A stretch of 64,000 nt of DNA from JADCCX01 sp031378805 (GTDB lineage: Bacteria > Pseudomonadota > Alphaproteobacteria > Rhizobiales > Beijerinckiaceae): NCBI GenBank assembly GCA_031378805.1, contig JANNEO010000075.1, forward strand, positions 23,894 to 87,893, given 5' to 3'. Within the stretch, counting starts at the first letter, position 1. Every line of letters begins with the position of its first letter. The translations under genes were made by a program, and so were the position numbers. Shown in pieces: positions 42,991-50,631 of this stretch. The notes beneath the pieces were generated by a model, which saw only the letters and a program-made list of their open reading frames with translations, was not told the DNA's origin and searched no databases.

Positions 42991-44265
42991 CGCGGACCAA
43001 CTCTCGCCCTCATCCTCACCCTTGTCCCCCTCCCCGCCTCGCCTGAGATGCGCGGCCATGGCGGCCCCGTCCGGGCGCTGGCGATATCGCCCGATGGCGA
43101 ACATCTGATCAGCGGCGGGTTGGACACCAGCGTCATCCGCTGGAATCTCGAGAGGGAGAGCGCGGAGCAGGTACTGCGCTTTCACGCTGGTGCCGTGACA
43201 AGCGTGGCAGCCCTGCCCGATGGTTGGGCGCTGTCAGGCGGCGACGATGGCAAGATCGCCCTGTGGAAGCCCGACGAGAGCAAGCCCAAGGCTGTGCTCG
43301 ACGGACACAGCGGCCCCGTTGCAAGCCTGGCCATCGCGGAGGGCATCGGCGGCATCGCGTCGGCCTCGTGGGATGGAACAATGCGGGTGTGGATCGGCAG
43401 TGGCATCCTCTCCAACCAGCCAAGGGTGTTCGAGGGCCATCGGGGCAACGTCAACGGCATCGCCTTCGGAGCATCGCAGACCACGATCATCACTGCAGGC
43501 TACGACGCCACGATCCGCATCACGCCGCTGACGGGGGCCGCGCCAACCATCGTGAAGATGCCGACACCACTGAACGCCGTGCAATCCGTCTTCGATGGCG
43601 AGATCGTCACGGGGGGTGCCGATGGCAAAGTGTATGTCCTGAAGGGCGATGGCAGCGAACGCCTTGCCATTCCTGTCCAGGAGATGCCGGTGACCTCGCT
43701 GGCTGTCTCCGCCGATGGCGCGTTGATCGCGGCAGCGGGCCTGCGTGGCGCCGTCACCATCCTCAGCCGCGACACGGGCCGGACGTTGGCGACGCTGGTG
43801 GGGCCAGGCTTGCCAGTGTGGTCGCTTGCCTTCCATCCCGATGGCAAGACACTGGTGACAGGCGGGGCCGACCGCATGATCCGCAAATGGGACGTGAAGA
43901 CCGGTCAGCCGCTGACACCTGCCAATGCGCCAAAGCCGGACTTTGCAGCGGCCCAGATGAATGAACGCGGCGCACAGGTGTTCCGCGCCTGCGAAGCCTG
44001 CCACACCGTGACGCCGGACGGAGGTAACCGGGCGGGGCCAACGCTGCATGGCGTGTTCGGGCGCAAGATCGGAACGGCGAAGGATTTTGCGTATTCCGAG
44101 GGGTTCGCCGGCCACGGAATCACTTGGAACGCCGAGACGATCGCGCGGCTGTTCCGCGAAGGGCCGGCGAAGGTCACGCCCGGCACGAAGATGCCGGAGC
44201 AGCGCGTGACGGATGCGGAGGATCTGGCGGCGCTTGTGGAGTGGCTGGGGCGGGTGACGCGCTAG
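42979..44265 (+). CDS. WD40 propeller-cytochrome c fusion, exported
   Basis: The protein has 428 residues from the TTG at 42979 (MCKYRGPTLALILTLVPLPA), giving a signal peptide cleaved near PASPE. No ATG before the mature part is in a sensible place, since the next one lies inside MRGHGGPVRALA. Six to seven WD40 blades follow (about 30-320; for example SISPDG-type turns and GHRGNVNGIAF). A class I cytochrome c domain ends the chain: heme motif CEACH, NRAGPTLHGVFGRKIG and the axial Met in TPGTKMPEQRVT. It is a periplasmic electron carrier with a protein-binding platform. It sits in the formate dehydrogenase region, so an electron-transfer role there is likely. Confidence 0.85.
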   Translation: MCKYRGPTLALILTLVPLPASPEMRGHGGPVRALAISPDGEHLISGGLDTSVIRWNLERESAEQVLRFHAGAVTSVAALPDGWALSGGDDGKIALWKPDESKPKAVLDGHSGPVASLAIAEGIGGIASASWDGTMRVWIGSGILSNQPRVFEGHRGNVNGIAFGASQTTIITAGYDATIRITPLTGAAPTIVKMPTPLNAVQSVFDGEIVTGGADGKVYVLKGDGSERLAIPVQEMPVTSLAVSADGALIAAAGLRGAVTILSRDTGRTLATLVGPGLPVWSLAFHPDGKTLVTGGADRMIRKWDVKTGQPLTPANAPKPDFAAAQMNERGAQVFRACEACHTVTPDGGNRAGPTLHGVFGRKIGTAKDFAYSEGFAGHGITWNAETIARLFREGPAKVTPGTKMPEQRVTDAEDLAALVEWLGRVTR

Positions 44266-44304
44266 AGCATGACGTTGCTTCCGTCTAACAACGTCATGCT
44301 CTAG
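44262..44304. terminator. Bidirectional terminator-like palindrome holding two stop codons
   Basis: A perfect 16-bp stem (CTAGAGCATGACGTTG / CAACGTCATGCTCTAG) with an 11-base loop. The TAG that ends the WD40-cytochrome gene lies in the left arm and the TAG that ends the convergent ferredoxin gene lies in the right arm. No T-run follows on either strand, so it may stop transcripts by structure alone, or be a repeat element. Confidence 0.7.
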
Positions 44305-46352
44305 TTCAATGTCCCCTTGTTCTGCGCCCTAAGCTTCTCCATCTCCTCGCGCTCGCGGAAATAATCTTCCGATGTCTTCGCAGGTGCCCTCTCGGGTGCG
44401 CCGTAGGGGTCGAAGCTTTGCGCCGTCATCGCGCCTACACGGCAATCCTCACACATATAGAGCACCTTCAGGCGCTCGCTGTTGCCACCCGCATACATCC
44501 AGTGCTTGCCCTCCAGCTTGGCGGCGATGCGGTCGATGGTGGATTTCACACCGAAGGCCTTGCCGCACGCGGTGCAACACGCAGGCTCCTCTTGCTTCAG
44601 CACCACGGGCTTTGCCCCGAAGGCATCGAAATTGACGCGCGGTTCCAGCGAAATCACCTGTTCCGGGCAGGTCGCGGCGCATAGGCCGCATTGCACGCAC
44701 AGGCTTTCGTCGAAAGTCAGCATCGGCTTGTCCGCATTGTCGCCCAGCGCCGACACAGGACAGGCCGAAACGCAGGAGAGACACAGCGTGCAGCCCTCGG
44801 AATTGATGGTCACTCGGCCGAAGGGTGCGCCCTTGTCAAGAGCGATCACGCCAACCGGCGCGGGCGCGGCCTTGTGCATTTCACGCAGAGCCAGGGTCAT
44901 GATCTCGCGCTTGCCACCAACGGGCAGAAAGCCCGACGGCGCCTTGGTTGCAGTGCCCGTCCTGATGGCGACCAACGCCGCCAGCAACTGATCGGGGTCA
45001 TCCGTCTCGATCGTGGCGGCGGCAAGGCTGGTGAATCCCTGCGATCCGATCAACTGGTTGCCCAAGGCAACTGTCTGGCGCAAGCCGTCGACATCATGCT
45101 TCGGCTTGGCGCGAATGAGAAACCGCACGGCTGTGCCGCCATACGCGAAGACCGCAGCCAGCGCCTCGATGCCGACCTGCGTCACCTCGTTCACCGCGAC
45201 AGGCAGAACGTTGGCGGGCAGGCCATCCCCGAAGCGGGCCAGCGCGTCGATCAGACCATCACCATGCCCGGCATCATGCAGGAGCACGACGGCATCCTTG
45301 CCGCCCGCCTCACGGTAGGTTGCGAGAAGCGCCCGCAGTTTCGCCAGCAGCGCTTCCGGCCTTGGCAGGGCGTAATTGGCGGCTCCTGTCGGACACGCTG
45401 CCGCGCAGGCCCCGCAGCCCGCGCAAATCTCGGCGGAAATGGCAACATGGTCGCCAGCCGACGTGATTGCACCTGTCGGGCAAAGATCGAGACAGCGCGT
45501 GCAGCCCGTGATGCGAGACCGGGAATGGGCACACAGGTCCGGCTTGAAATCGATGTATTTCGGTTTGTCGAACGTGCCGGTGAGATCACCAGCCGCAAAC
45601 AGCAATTCCGCGACTGCCACGGGCGACGACGGATCCGCCCTCAGGTAACCCGAGCGCAGGTCAGGCGCGGGAAACAGCGGCGTTCCACCCGTAAGATCGA
45701 TCAGCACGTCGCAGCGGGAGGTCAGGCCATCCTGTGTGCGGGTCACCCGCAAGCTCCCACGCGAGGAGACGGCCGGTTCGCCATAGCCATCGATTACCAC
45801 TTCGAACGTACCCAGCCAGCCCGAGGCGTTGCGCGCCCTACCCTTGCGCACCGGAAAATCCGCGCTGCGCGGTGGCATGATGGCGTCCAGACTGGTCAAG
45901 ATGAGTGTGACATCCATGCGGGCTGCCAGCTTTGCCGCCACATCGACCGCCACCTGATCGCGCCCCAGGATGAGCACGACGCCTTCGCTGCTGAGCGTCA
46001 CCGGCGTCACAGGCGTCATCTCGACGCTGGCTGCGGCGATAAGCGCGGCTGTTTTCGGCCCGGCCTTGCGGCCTTCGCTCGACCACCCCGCCATCTCGCG
46101 GATATTGACGAAGGTCAGCTTGGCGGGCGATCCGTTGTCCTCCGCCAGATCCTGGAACAGCGGCGCTTCCTGCGTGCATCCCACCACCAGATGGCCCTTG
46201 GCGGCGGCCAGATCCGTGAAAAGGCCCGCTTCTGTTCGGCACAGATGGTTGGCAGTGCGGATTGTCGCGCCAGGGCAGGCCCTTCCGACGCTTTTCGCGT
46301 CGGGTGCCATCGTGTCCTCGCAGGAGCACAGAATGATCGTGGTGTCGGGCAT
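44301..46352 (-). CDS. Multi-cluster 4Fe-4S protein of the formate dehydrogenase region
   Basis: The protein has 683 residues. Two ferredoxin modules are clear: CTRCLDLCPTGAI with CAGCGACAAACPTGA (about 280-330), and CTLCLSCVSACPVSA with CVQCGLCAATCPEQV (about 540-590). A C-terminal CCTACGKAFG with CEDCRVG may bind zinc or iron. The N-terminal ~260 residues show cysteines (ILCSCEDT, GCTQEAP) and a Rossmann-like part but no family I can name. It probably passes electrons, soluble in the cytoplasm, for a partner of the FDH. It is convergent with the WD40-cytochrome gene and divergent from the ligase-like gene. Confidence 0.85.
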   Translation of the reverse strand: MPDTTIILCSCEDTMAPDAKSVGRACPGATIRTANHLCRTEAGLFTDLAAAKGHLVVGCTQEAPLFQDLAEDNGSPAKLTFVNIREMAGWSSEGRKAGPKTAALIAAASVEMTPVTPVTLSSEGVVLILGRDQVAVDVAAKLAARMDVTLILTSLDAIMPPRSADFPVRKGRARNASGWLGTFEVVIDGYGEPAVSSRGSLRVTRTQDGLTSRCDVLIDLTGGTPLFPAPDLRSGYLRADPSSPVAVAELLFAAGDLTGTFDKPKYIDFKPDLCAHSRSRITGCTRCLDLCPTGAITSAGDHVAISAEICAGCGACAAACPTGAANYALPRPEALLAKLRALLATYREAGGKDAVVLLHDAGHGDGLIDALARFGDGLPANVLPVAVNEVTQVGIEALAAVFAYGGTAVRFLIRAKPKHDVDGLRQTVALGNQLIGSQGFTSLAAATIETDDPDQLLAALVAIRTGTATKAPSGFLPVGGKREIMTLALREMHKAAPAPVGVIALDKGAPFGRVTINSEGCTLCLSCVSACPVSALGDNADKPMLTFDESLCVQCGLCAATCPEQVISLEPRVNFDAFGAKPVVLKQEEPACCTACGKAFGVKSTIDRIAAKLEGKHWMYAGGNSERLKVLYMCEDCRVGAMTAQSFDPYGAPERAPAKTSEDYFREREEMEKLRAQNKGTLN

Positions 46353-46435
46353 GTCCATCGGCGTTTTCCGGTGCGGCTGTTTGCGCCGTCTTTAGAAGCC
46401 CTATAAAGGGCGGGGCACAAAAGACAAAGGACGGG

Positions 46436-47251
46436 TTGAAACCCGGCGCAGGAAACGGCTTGAACGACCACCTTGCATCTCCTGAGATATTCGGCGCGGG
46501 CGACGGCAGCGATCGTCTCAGCCTGCCGCCGGGTTTCGACCTTGTAGCGCTGCGCGAAGGCGGCGATGCCTTTGCTTATGCCCGCGAGATCGCCAGCCGT
46601 CGCGGGGCGGGAACGCTGGTCTGGGTCAAGCGGTTTGACCTGGTCGAATTCGCCGTGGTGCTGGAACCCGACGAGCCTCTGGTTGCAGCCCGTCGCGCTC
46701 TTTACGCCGGCATGTGCGCCATGGCGGACTCGCTCGCCGTGCATTGCCCGCCGGAGAAGCCAGTGCATTTCCACTGGCCCGACGCGCTGCTGTTCGATCA
46801 TGGCCTGATCGGCGGCGGCAGATTGGCCTGGCCGGAGGGTGCAGCGGAAGACGCACCACCGGAATGGCTCGTCTTTGGCGGCATGATGCGCACCGCCGTT
46901 GTGCGTGACAGGGCAAGCGGTGTTTCGCTGGAGCCGGGGGCCTGGACGGTGGGAACCGCGCTGGAGGTCGAAGGTTTCGAGGAGATTGACGCGGGTGCAT
47001 TGGTTGAAAGCTTTTGCCGCCACCTGATGGTGCATGTCGATGGCTGGGGCGAGAAAGGTTTCCGCAAGGTCGGCCGCGACTGGCTCTCACGCTGTCCGGA
47101 GCACCCCAGCGCCAAACGTGGCATCGATGGCAACGGTGACCTTCTGGTACATCCCGCGGGCGAAGTGGGGGCTGCTCAACGGCTGGATTTGCTGGCAGCG
47201 CTAGCTGAAGTGAAGTGGTACGACCGGGAAACGCGGGAGCCACGGCTGTGA
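46436..47251 (+). CDS. Biotin/lipoate protein ligase-like protein (DUF4444 type)
   Basis: The protein has up to 271 residues. Two TTG starts are possible, at 46436 (AAAGGA just upstream) and 46460 (AGGAAA upstream). The core DAFAYAREIASRRGAGTLVW, VKRFDLVEFAVVLEPDEPL and VHFHWPDALLFDHGLIGGGR resembles lipoate-protein ligase A/B folds. A C-terminal DUF4444-like part follows. It may attach lipoate, biotin or octanoate, or use only the fold. It begins the plus-strand side of the FDH region and is divergent from the ferredoxin gene. Confidence 0.78.
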   Translation: MKPGAGNGLNDHLASPEIFGAGDGSDRLSLPPGFDLVALREGGDAFAYAREIASRRGAGTLVWVKRFDLVEFAVVLEPDEPLVAARRALYAGMCAMADSLAVHCPPEKPVHFHWPDALLFDHGLIGGGRLAWPEGAAEDAPPEWLVFGGMMRTAVVRDRASGVSLEPGAWTVGTALEVEGFEEIDAGALVESFCRHLMVHVDGWGEKGFRKVGRDWLSRCPEHPSAKRGIDGNGDLLVHPAGEVGAAQRLDLLAALAEVKWYDRETREPRL

Positions 47252-47274
47252 CATGGTTCCGTGCGACATTTCCT

Positions 47275-47313
47275 TTCGGCCTCACCCTGAGCCTGTCGAA
47301 GGGCGAGGCCGAA
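47275..47313. repeat. Dispersed hairpin repeat, family C, left copy
   Basis: TTCGGCCTCACCC and GGGCGAGGCCGAA form the arms of a hairpin around the core TGAGCCTGTCGAA. The same core in inverted orientation lies at 47634-47677. Together they flank the GIY-YIG gene. Confidence 0.85.
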
Positions 47314-47330
47314 CACACTGGGGCGACCTG

Positions 47331-47705
47331 ATGGACGGTGCTTACGTCTATCTGTTGCAATGCTCCGATCAGTCGCTCTATTGCGGCTCTACTCGCAAGG
47401 GAATGGAAGAGCGCCTGTCAGAACATCAAAATGGTAACTATGAAAAAAGTTTCACGTTTAAGAGACGGCCGGTAACGCTGCTGTGGTGCGAACATTTTGC
47501 GACCATTACCGATGCCGTAGATTGCGAGCGGCGCATAAAGGGCTGGTCGAGAGCCAAAAAAATGGCCATGGCACAGGGGAATTGGGAGGAAGTATCGCGA
47601 CTCTCCCACAACGCCAAGAAGCGCACACTGGAATCTTCGACCACGATCCTTCGACAGGCTCAGGATGAGGTCGAAGAGGGAATCCACGGGTCGAGGCATC
47701 AATGA
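47331..47705 (+). CDS. GIY-YIG family nuclease
   Basis: The protein has 124 residues from MDGAYVYLLQCSDQSLYCGS, where VYL and YCG are the two halves of the GIY-YIG motif. The catalytic Arg follows in GMEERLSEHQNG and the Glu/Lys-rich region ERRIKGWSRAKKMAM is typical. Small proteins of this kind are single-domain endonucleases of unknown role. Its last ~25 residues (including LRQAQDEVEE) are encoded by a hairpin repeat, so the C-terminus looks like repeat sequence read as protein. The stop overlaps the start of the next gene (ATGA). Confidence 0.9.
   Translation: MDGAYVYLLQCSDQSLYCGSTRKGMEERLSEHQNGNYEKSFTFKRRPVTLLWCEHFATITDAVDCERRIKGWSRAKKMAMAQGNWEEVSRLSHNAKKRTLESSTTILRQAQDEVEEGIHGSRHQ
47634..47677. 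repeat. Dispersed hairpin repeat, family C, right copy
   Basis: A perfect 9-bp stem TCTTCGACC/GGTCGAAGA encloses the core CCTTCGACAGGCTCAGG, which is the inverted form of the left copy's core. It lies within the 3' coding end of the GIY-YIG gene. Confidence 0.85.
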
Positions 47706-48271
47706 CCAAGCTGCTGCGCACCATCCGGCTGGATCCCTCCGACACCTTTGCCTTTGAAAAGGCGGCGGAACCGGGAGAATGGGCGGTTCCCGGTTCATTC
47801 CAGTTCTTCGGTGCCGATGTTGCAGGCTTGAAGGGCAAGCAGAGGATCGCGTTTCGTTCAGGATTTCTCGGCCTGAACAGCTTCGGCTGGTCAACGATTG
47901 CCGTGGTTGTGCAGGCCACCGCGCAGGAGCGGCAACAGGCCGTGGAGCGGTTGGCGCAACAGCTCATTGCGGCCCATGGTGCGCCGGATATCGGCACGGC
48001 GCTGGCTGCCGCCGATGAGGAAATAGCCTTTGCCGAGAGCTGTGCGGAGCATCCCGAGCAAACCCTTGTCGTCATCCACCGCACGCTGGGCGAAGATGGC
48101 GATATCCGGGAGCAGTTCCGCACGGTGAAGGCGGGCCTGCCTTTCAACAAGGAGCAGATGAGCCGGGTCTTCACGTTTCACGCCGTGGAAGGCGAGGATG
48201 AGCCGGAGGAACGGGTCGATCTGGTCAGCTTGGCGGAAAAGTCGCCCGCGCAAAGAAAGACTTCATTCTGA
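47702..48271 (+). CDS. DUF6505-like protein of the FDH cluster
   Basis: The protein has 189 residues beginning MTKLLRTIRLDPSDTFAFEK. It is soluble, without signal peptide, and holds EWAVPGSFQFFGADVAGLKG and AFRSGFLGLNSFGWSTIAVV. I recognise it as a type found in formate dehydrogenase clusters of alphaproteobacteria (DUF6505, name from memory); no function is known. It is the first gene of a tightly overlapping series with DUF6352, DUF3305 and DUF3306 genes. Confidence 0.78.
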   Translation: MTKLLRTIRLDPSDTFAFEKAAEPGEWAVPGSFQFFGADVAGLKGKQRIAFRSGFLGLNSFGWSTIAVVVQATAQERQQAVERLAQQLIAAHGAPDIGTALAAADEEIAFAESCAEHPEQTLVVIHRTLGEDGDIREQFRTVKAGLPFNKEQMSRVFTFHAVEGEDEPEERVDLVSLAEKSPAQRKTSF

Positions 48272-49317
48272 TGGACCAGCACACACATCATCTGCATGGG
48301 CATGAGTTCTGGGTGTCCTCAGGGCATCTGCTGCTGCAGCGCAACGACGCGGGTCATCTTTCTGTCACGGATGAATTCATCAAGGCGTTTTATGCCCGCC
48401 CAGAAGTGCTGCCGCCGCCCGAGGCCTGCGATGGCGAGCGGGCGCTGCATTCCCGCTTGATGATCGCGCCAACCGACCTTGTGACACCCACTGATATCAC
48501 CGCCATTGCCGACCCGGACGCCCGCGAGAATTGGCAGATGCTGATCGCCTTCCGTGACCTGTTGCTTGGCGCGGAAACGCTGGAGGCGGCGTATCTGCGG
48601 CTGGTGCGGGACGGCATGGGCCGCACGCCGCCGATGTTCGTCAACCAGCTTGTCCATGCCATTTTGCGCAACATCATGGATGGCGAGGAGAATGCCTTCG
48701 TGCTGCGTGCGGCGGAAATGTTCTTCCGCGCCCAGCGCCTCACCATCAATGACGGTGCGCTGCTGCTGGCCGATGAGGAAACCGTTGACGGTGCCAAGGT
48801 GGATCACCATGCCTCGCCGCTTGTCGCCATGTTCGGCGAACAGGCAGCCAAGGGTCTGGATGTGCTGATCGGTGACAATGCCGAGGGCTACAAGGCGCGG
48901 TCCGATGCCTTCGACATGGTGATGGATTTCGGTGTCGACAAGCAAGCGCGGGCCGCACTCGGCACTGTGATCGAGCGCTGGATCGCCCACCTCCTGGGGA
49001 TTGCAACCCAGATAAGCGTCGTGGCGGAGATCCACGACAAGAACTGGGCGTGGTTCATCGGACTGGACCAGGATGCCACGCACATTGGCAACCAGTTGTG
49101 GCAGGGACGCGATGTGCCGGAGACGGACAAGGCCCGCGTCGTGGCGCTCTACACCATGACTATTGCCGATGATCCGCGCATCTTGACCCGTGTCGCGGAC
49201 AAGCCGATCTATCTCATTCTGGCCATGGGCCTGGACCGGATCGTGCGGATGAAACCGCAGAACCTTATTGCAGGCCTGCCGCTCATTTCTCACGCGCCAT
49301 CGAAGGATGCACACTGA
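48271..49317 (+). CDS. DUF6352-like protein of the FDH cluster
   Basis: The protein has 348 residues beginning MDQHTHHLHGHEFWVSSGHL, a His-rich start, then LLQRNDAGHLSVTDEFIKAF. Later parts (NWQMLIAFRDLLLGAETLEA, FVNQLVHAILRNIMDGEENA, DNAEGYKARSDAFDMVMDFG) are helical without known motif. It shares one base with the preceding stop and overlaps the next gene. The family (DUF6352, from memory) keeps company with FDH; the His-rich N-terminus suggests metal binding. Confidence 0.78.
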   Translation: MDQHTHHLHGHEFWVSSGHLLLQRNDAGHLSVTDEFIKAFYARPEVLPPPEACDGERALHSRLMIAPTDLVTPTDITAIADPDARENWQMLIAFRDLLLGAETLEAAYLRLVRDGMGRTPPMFVNQLVHAILRNIMDGEENAFVLRAAEMFFRAQRLTINDGALLLADEETVDGAKVDHHASPLVAMFGEQAAKGLDVLIGDNAEGYKARSDAFDMVMDFGVDKQARAALGTVIERWIAHLLGIATQISVVAEIHDKNWAWFIGLDQDATHIGNQLWQGRDVPETDKARVVALYTMTIADDPRILTRVADKPIYLILAMGLDRIVRMKPQNLIAGLPLISHAPSKDAH

Positions 49318-49865
49318 TGCCCACAATGACCATGCAGGTCGGGGTCGTGCTGGAAAAGCGCAAAGCGCGGTCGGTATGGCTCGATGTGATCTGGGAGGCT
49401 CATTCCGTGCTGGCCGAGCCTGCGGCAGCTGCAGCAGGATCGCCCCTTGGCCGCGATGGAGAGGGGGAACTGTTCTATGCCGGCGCCGCCGTGCTCGAGG
49501 CACACACCATCGAGACGGCGTATTACCGCGACAACCTCGCCACAGGCAAACCACAGATATGGGTGGTGCTGCGAGCGCAAGGCGGCATCGGTCTGCCCGA
49601 GATCGTCAAGGTAACCTGTGATCCAACTGAGGGCGAAGGATACACCGAAACGGGCTGGGACACGGTCAACACCGTCGCCATGCCCGAACCCATTGTGGCG
49701 GCACTGATGGCTTTCGTGGACGAGCACCATGTCGACCGGCCCATCTTGAAGCGCAAGCGCGACCGGGCTGACCCCGAGGCGCTGGGATTTGGCTTGCGAG
49801 GCCCTGAAAGAGACCGGATGCTGCGGGAAAAGCGCGACAGAGAGGGTGGTCATGAGCCGAACTGA
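49317..49865 (+). CDS. DUF3305 family protein
   Basis: The protein has 182 residues. The N-terminal part MQVGVVLEKRKARSVWLDVI, then WEAHSVLAEP, and the middle ETAYYRDNLATGKPQIWVVL and CDPTEGEGYTETGWDTVNTV match DUF3305. The C-terminus is a long basic-acidic tail. DUF3305 genes sit beside DUF3306 and formate dehydrogenase genes in many alphaproteobacteria, but no role is proven. The next gene starts 14 bases before this one ends. Confidence 0.85.
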   Translation: MPTMTMQVGVVLEKRKARSVWLDVIWEAHSVLAEPAAAAAGSPLGRDGEGELFYAGAAVLEAHTIETAYYRDNLATGKPQIWVVLRAQGGIGLPEIVKVTCDPTEGEGYTETGWDTVNTVAMPEPIVAALMAFVDEHHVDRPILKRKRDRADPEALGFGLRGPERDRMLREKRDREGGHEPN

Positions 49866-50532
49866 CAAGACGCCTGATACTGACAAGACGCCTGATGCGG
49901 ATCGTGGCTTCCTGGAACGCTGGGCCAAGCGCAAACAGGAGGTGCAGCGGGCAGAGCCTGAGCGGCCTCTAACGGAGACACTTGCTCCGCCGGATGCAAT
50001 GGCCAGCGAACCACTGCCATTGCCGACGCTCGACAGCATCGTGCCGGGCGGTGACGTCTCCGCTTTTTTCCAAAGCCATGTTCCCGAAACGCTACGCACC
50101 GCTGCCTTGCGCAAGCTCTGGGTCACGGATCCGGAGATCAAGGGTTTCATCGAAATGGCGGACTATCAGTGGGACTTCAACAACCCTGATTCCATCCCTG
50201 GCTGGAGTTCCACGGTCGGCAGTCTCGACGTCAAAAAAATGATGGAGCGTGTCATGGGTGGCAACAGTCCCCTGCCTGGCACTCCCAAGGCGGATGAAAA
50301 GGGCGAAAAGCCAACCGAGATCGACACGGACGTGGCCGATGCCATGCCGCCCGAAATTCAGGAAAGCCTTGGTGAAAATACTGAAACCGCAATGATTTCA
50401 GCATCTTCCGAAAACATCGACAGCGTATCAGACCTTCGACTGATTCAAAATGGTGCACTGCAAAATTCTGCAGAAAAATCAAGTGTTTACGAAACTGTCC
50501 GTAAGCGTGGCGGTGGCGCTTTGCCCACTTGA
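49852..50532 (+). CDS. DUF3306 family protein
   Basis: The protein has 226 residues from MSRTDKTPD. It shows DRGFLERWAKRKQEVQRAEP, DSIVPGGDVSAFFQSHVPET and the DUF3306 core ALRKLWVTDPEIKGFIEMAD followed by YQWDFNNPDS. The C-terminal third is acidic and low in complexity. It is probably a soluble accessory protein of formate dehydrogenase assembly. It is coupled to the DUF3305 gene by overlap. Confidence 0.85.
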   Translation: MSRTDKTPDTDKTPDADRGFLERWAKRKQEVQRAEPERPLTETLAPPDAMASEPLPLPTLDSIVPGGDVSAFFQSHVPETLRTAALRKLWVTDPEIKGFIEMADYQWDFNNPDSIPGWSSTVGSLDVKKMMERVMGGNSPLPGTPKADEKGEKPTEIDTDVADAMPPEIQESLGENTETAMISASSENIDSVSDLRLIQNGALQNSAEKSSVYETVRKRGGGALPT

Positions 50533-50631
50533 AGGCCTGTCCAGTTTGGTATAGCTCTAAGCTATGTCATTCATAAGGGTGACATTAGACAATTACGAAG
50601 TCCGAAAAAGCGGACCTTGATACAGGCGGAA

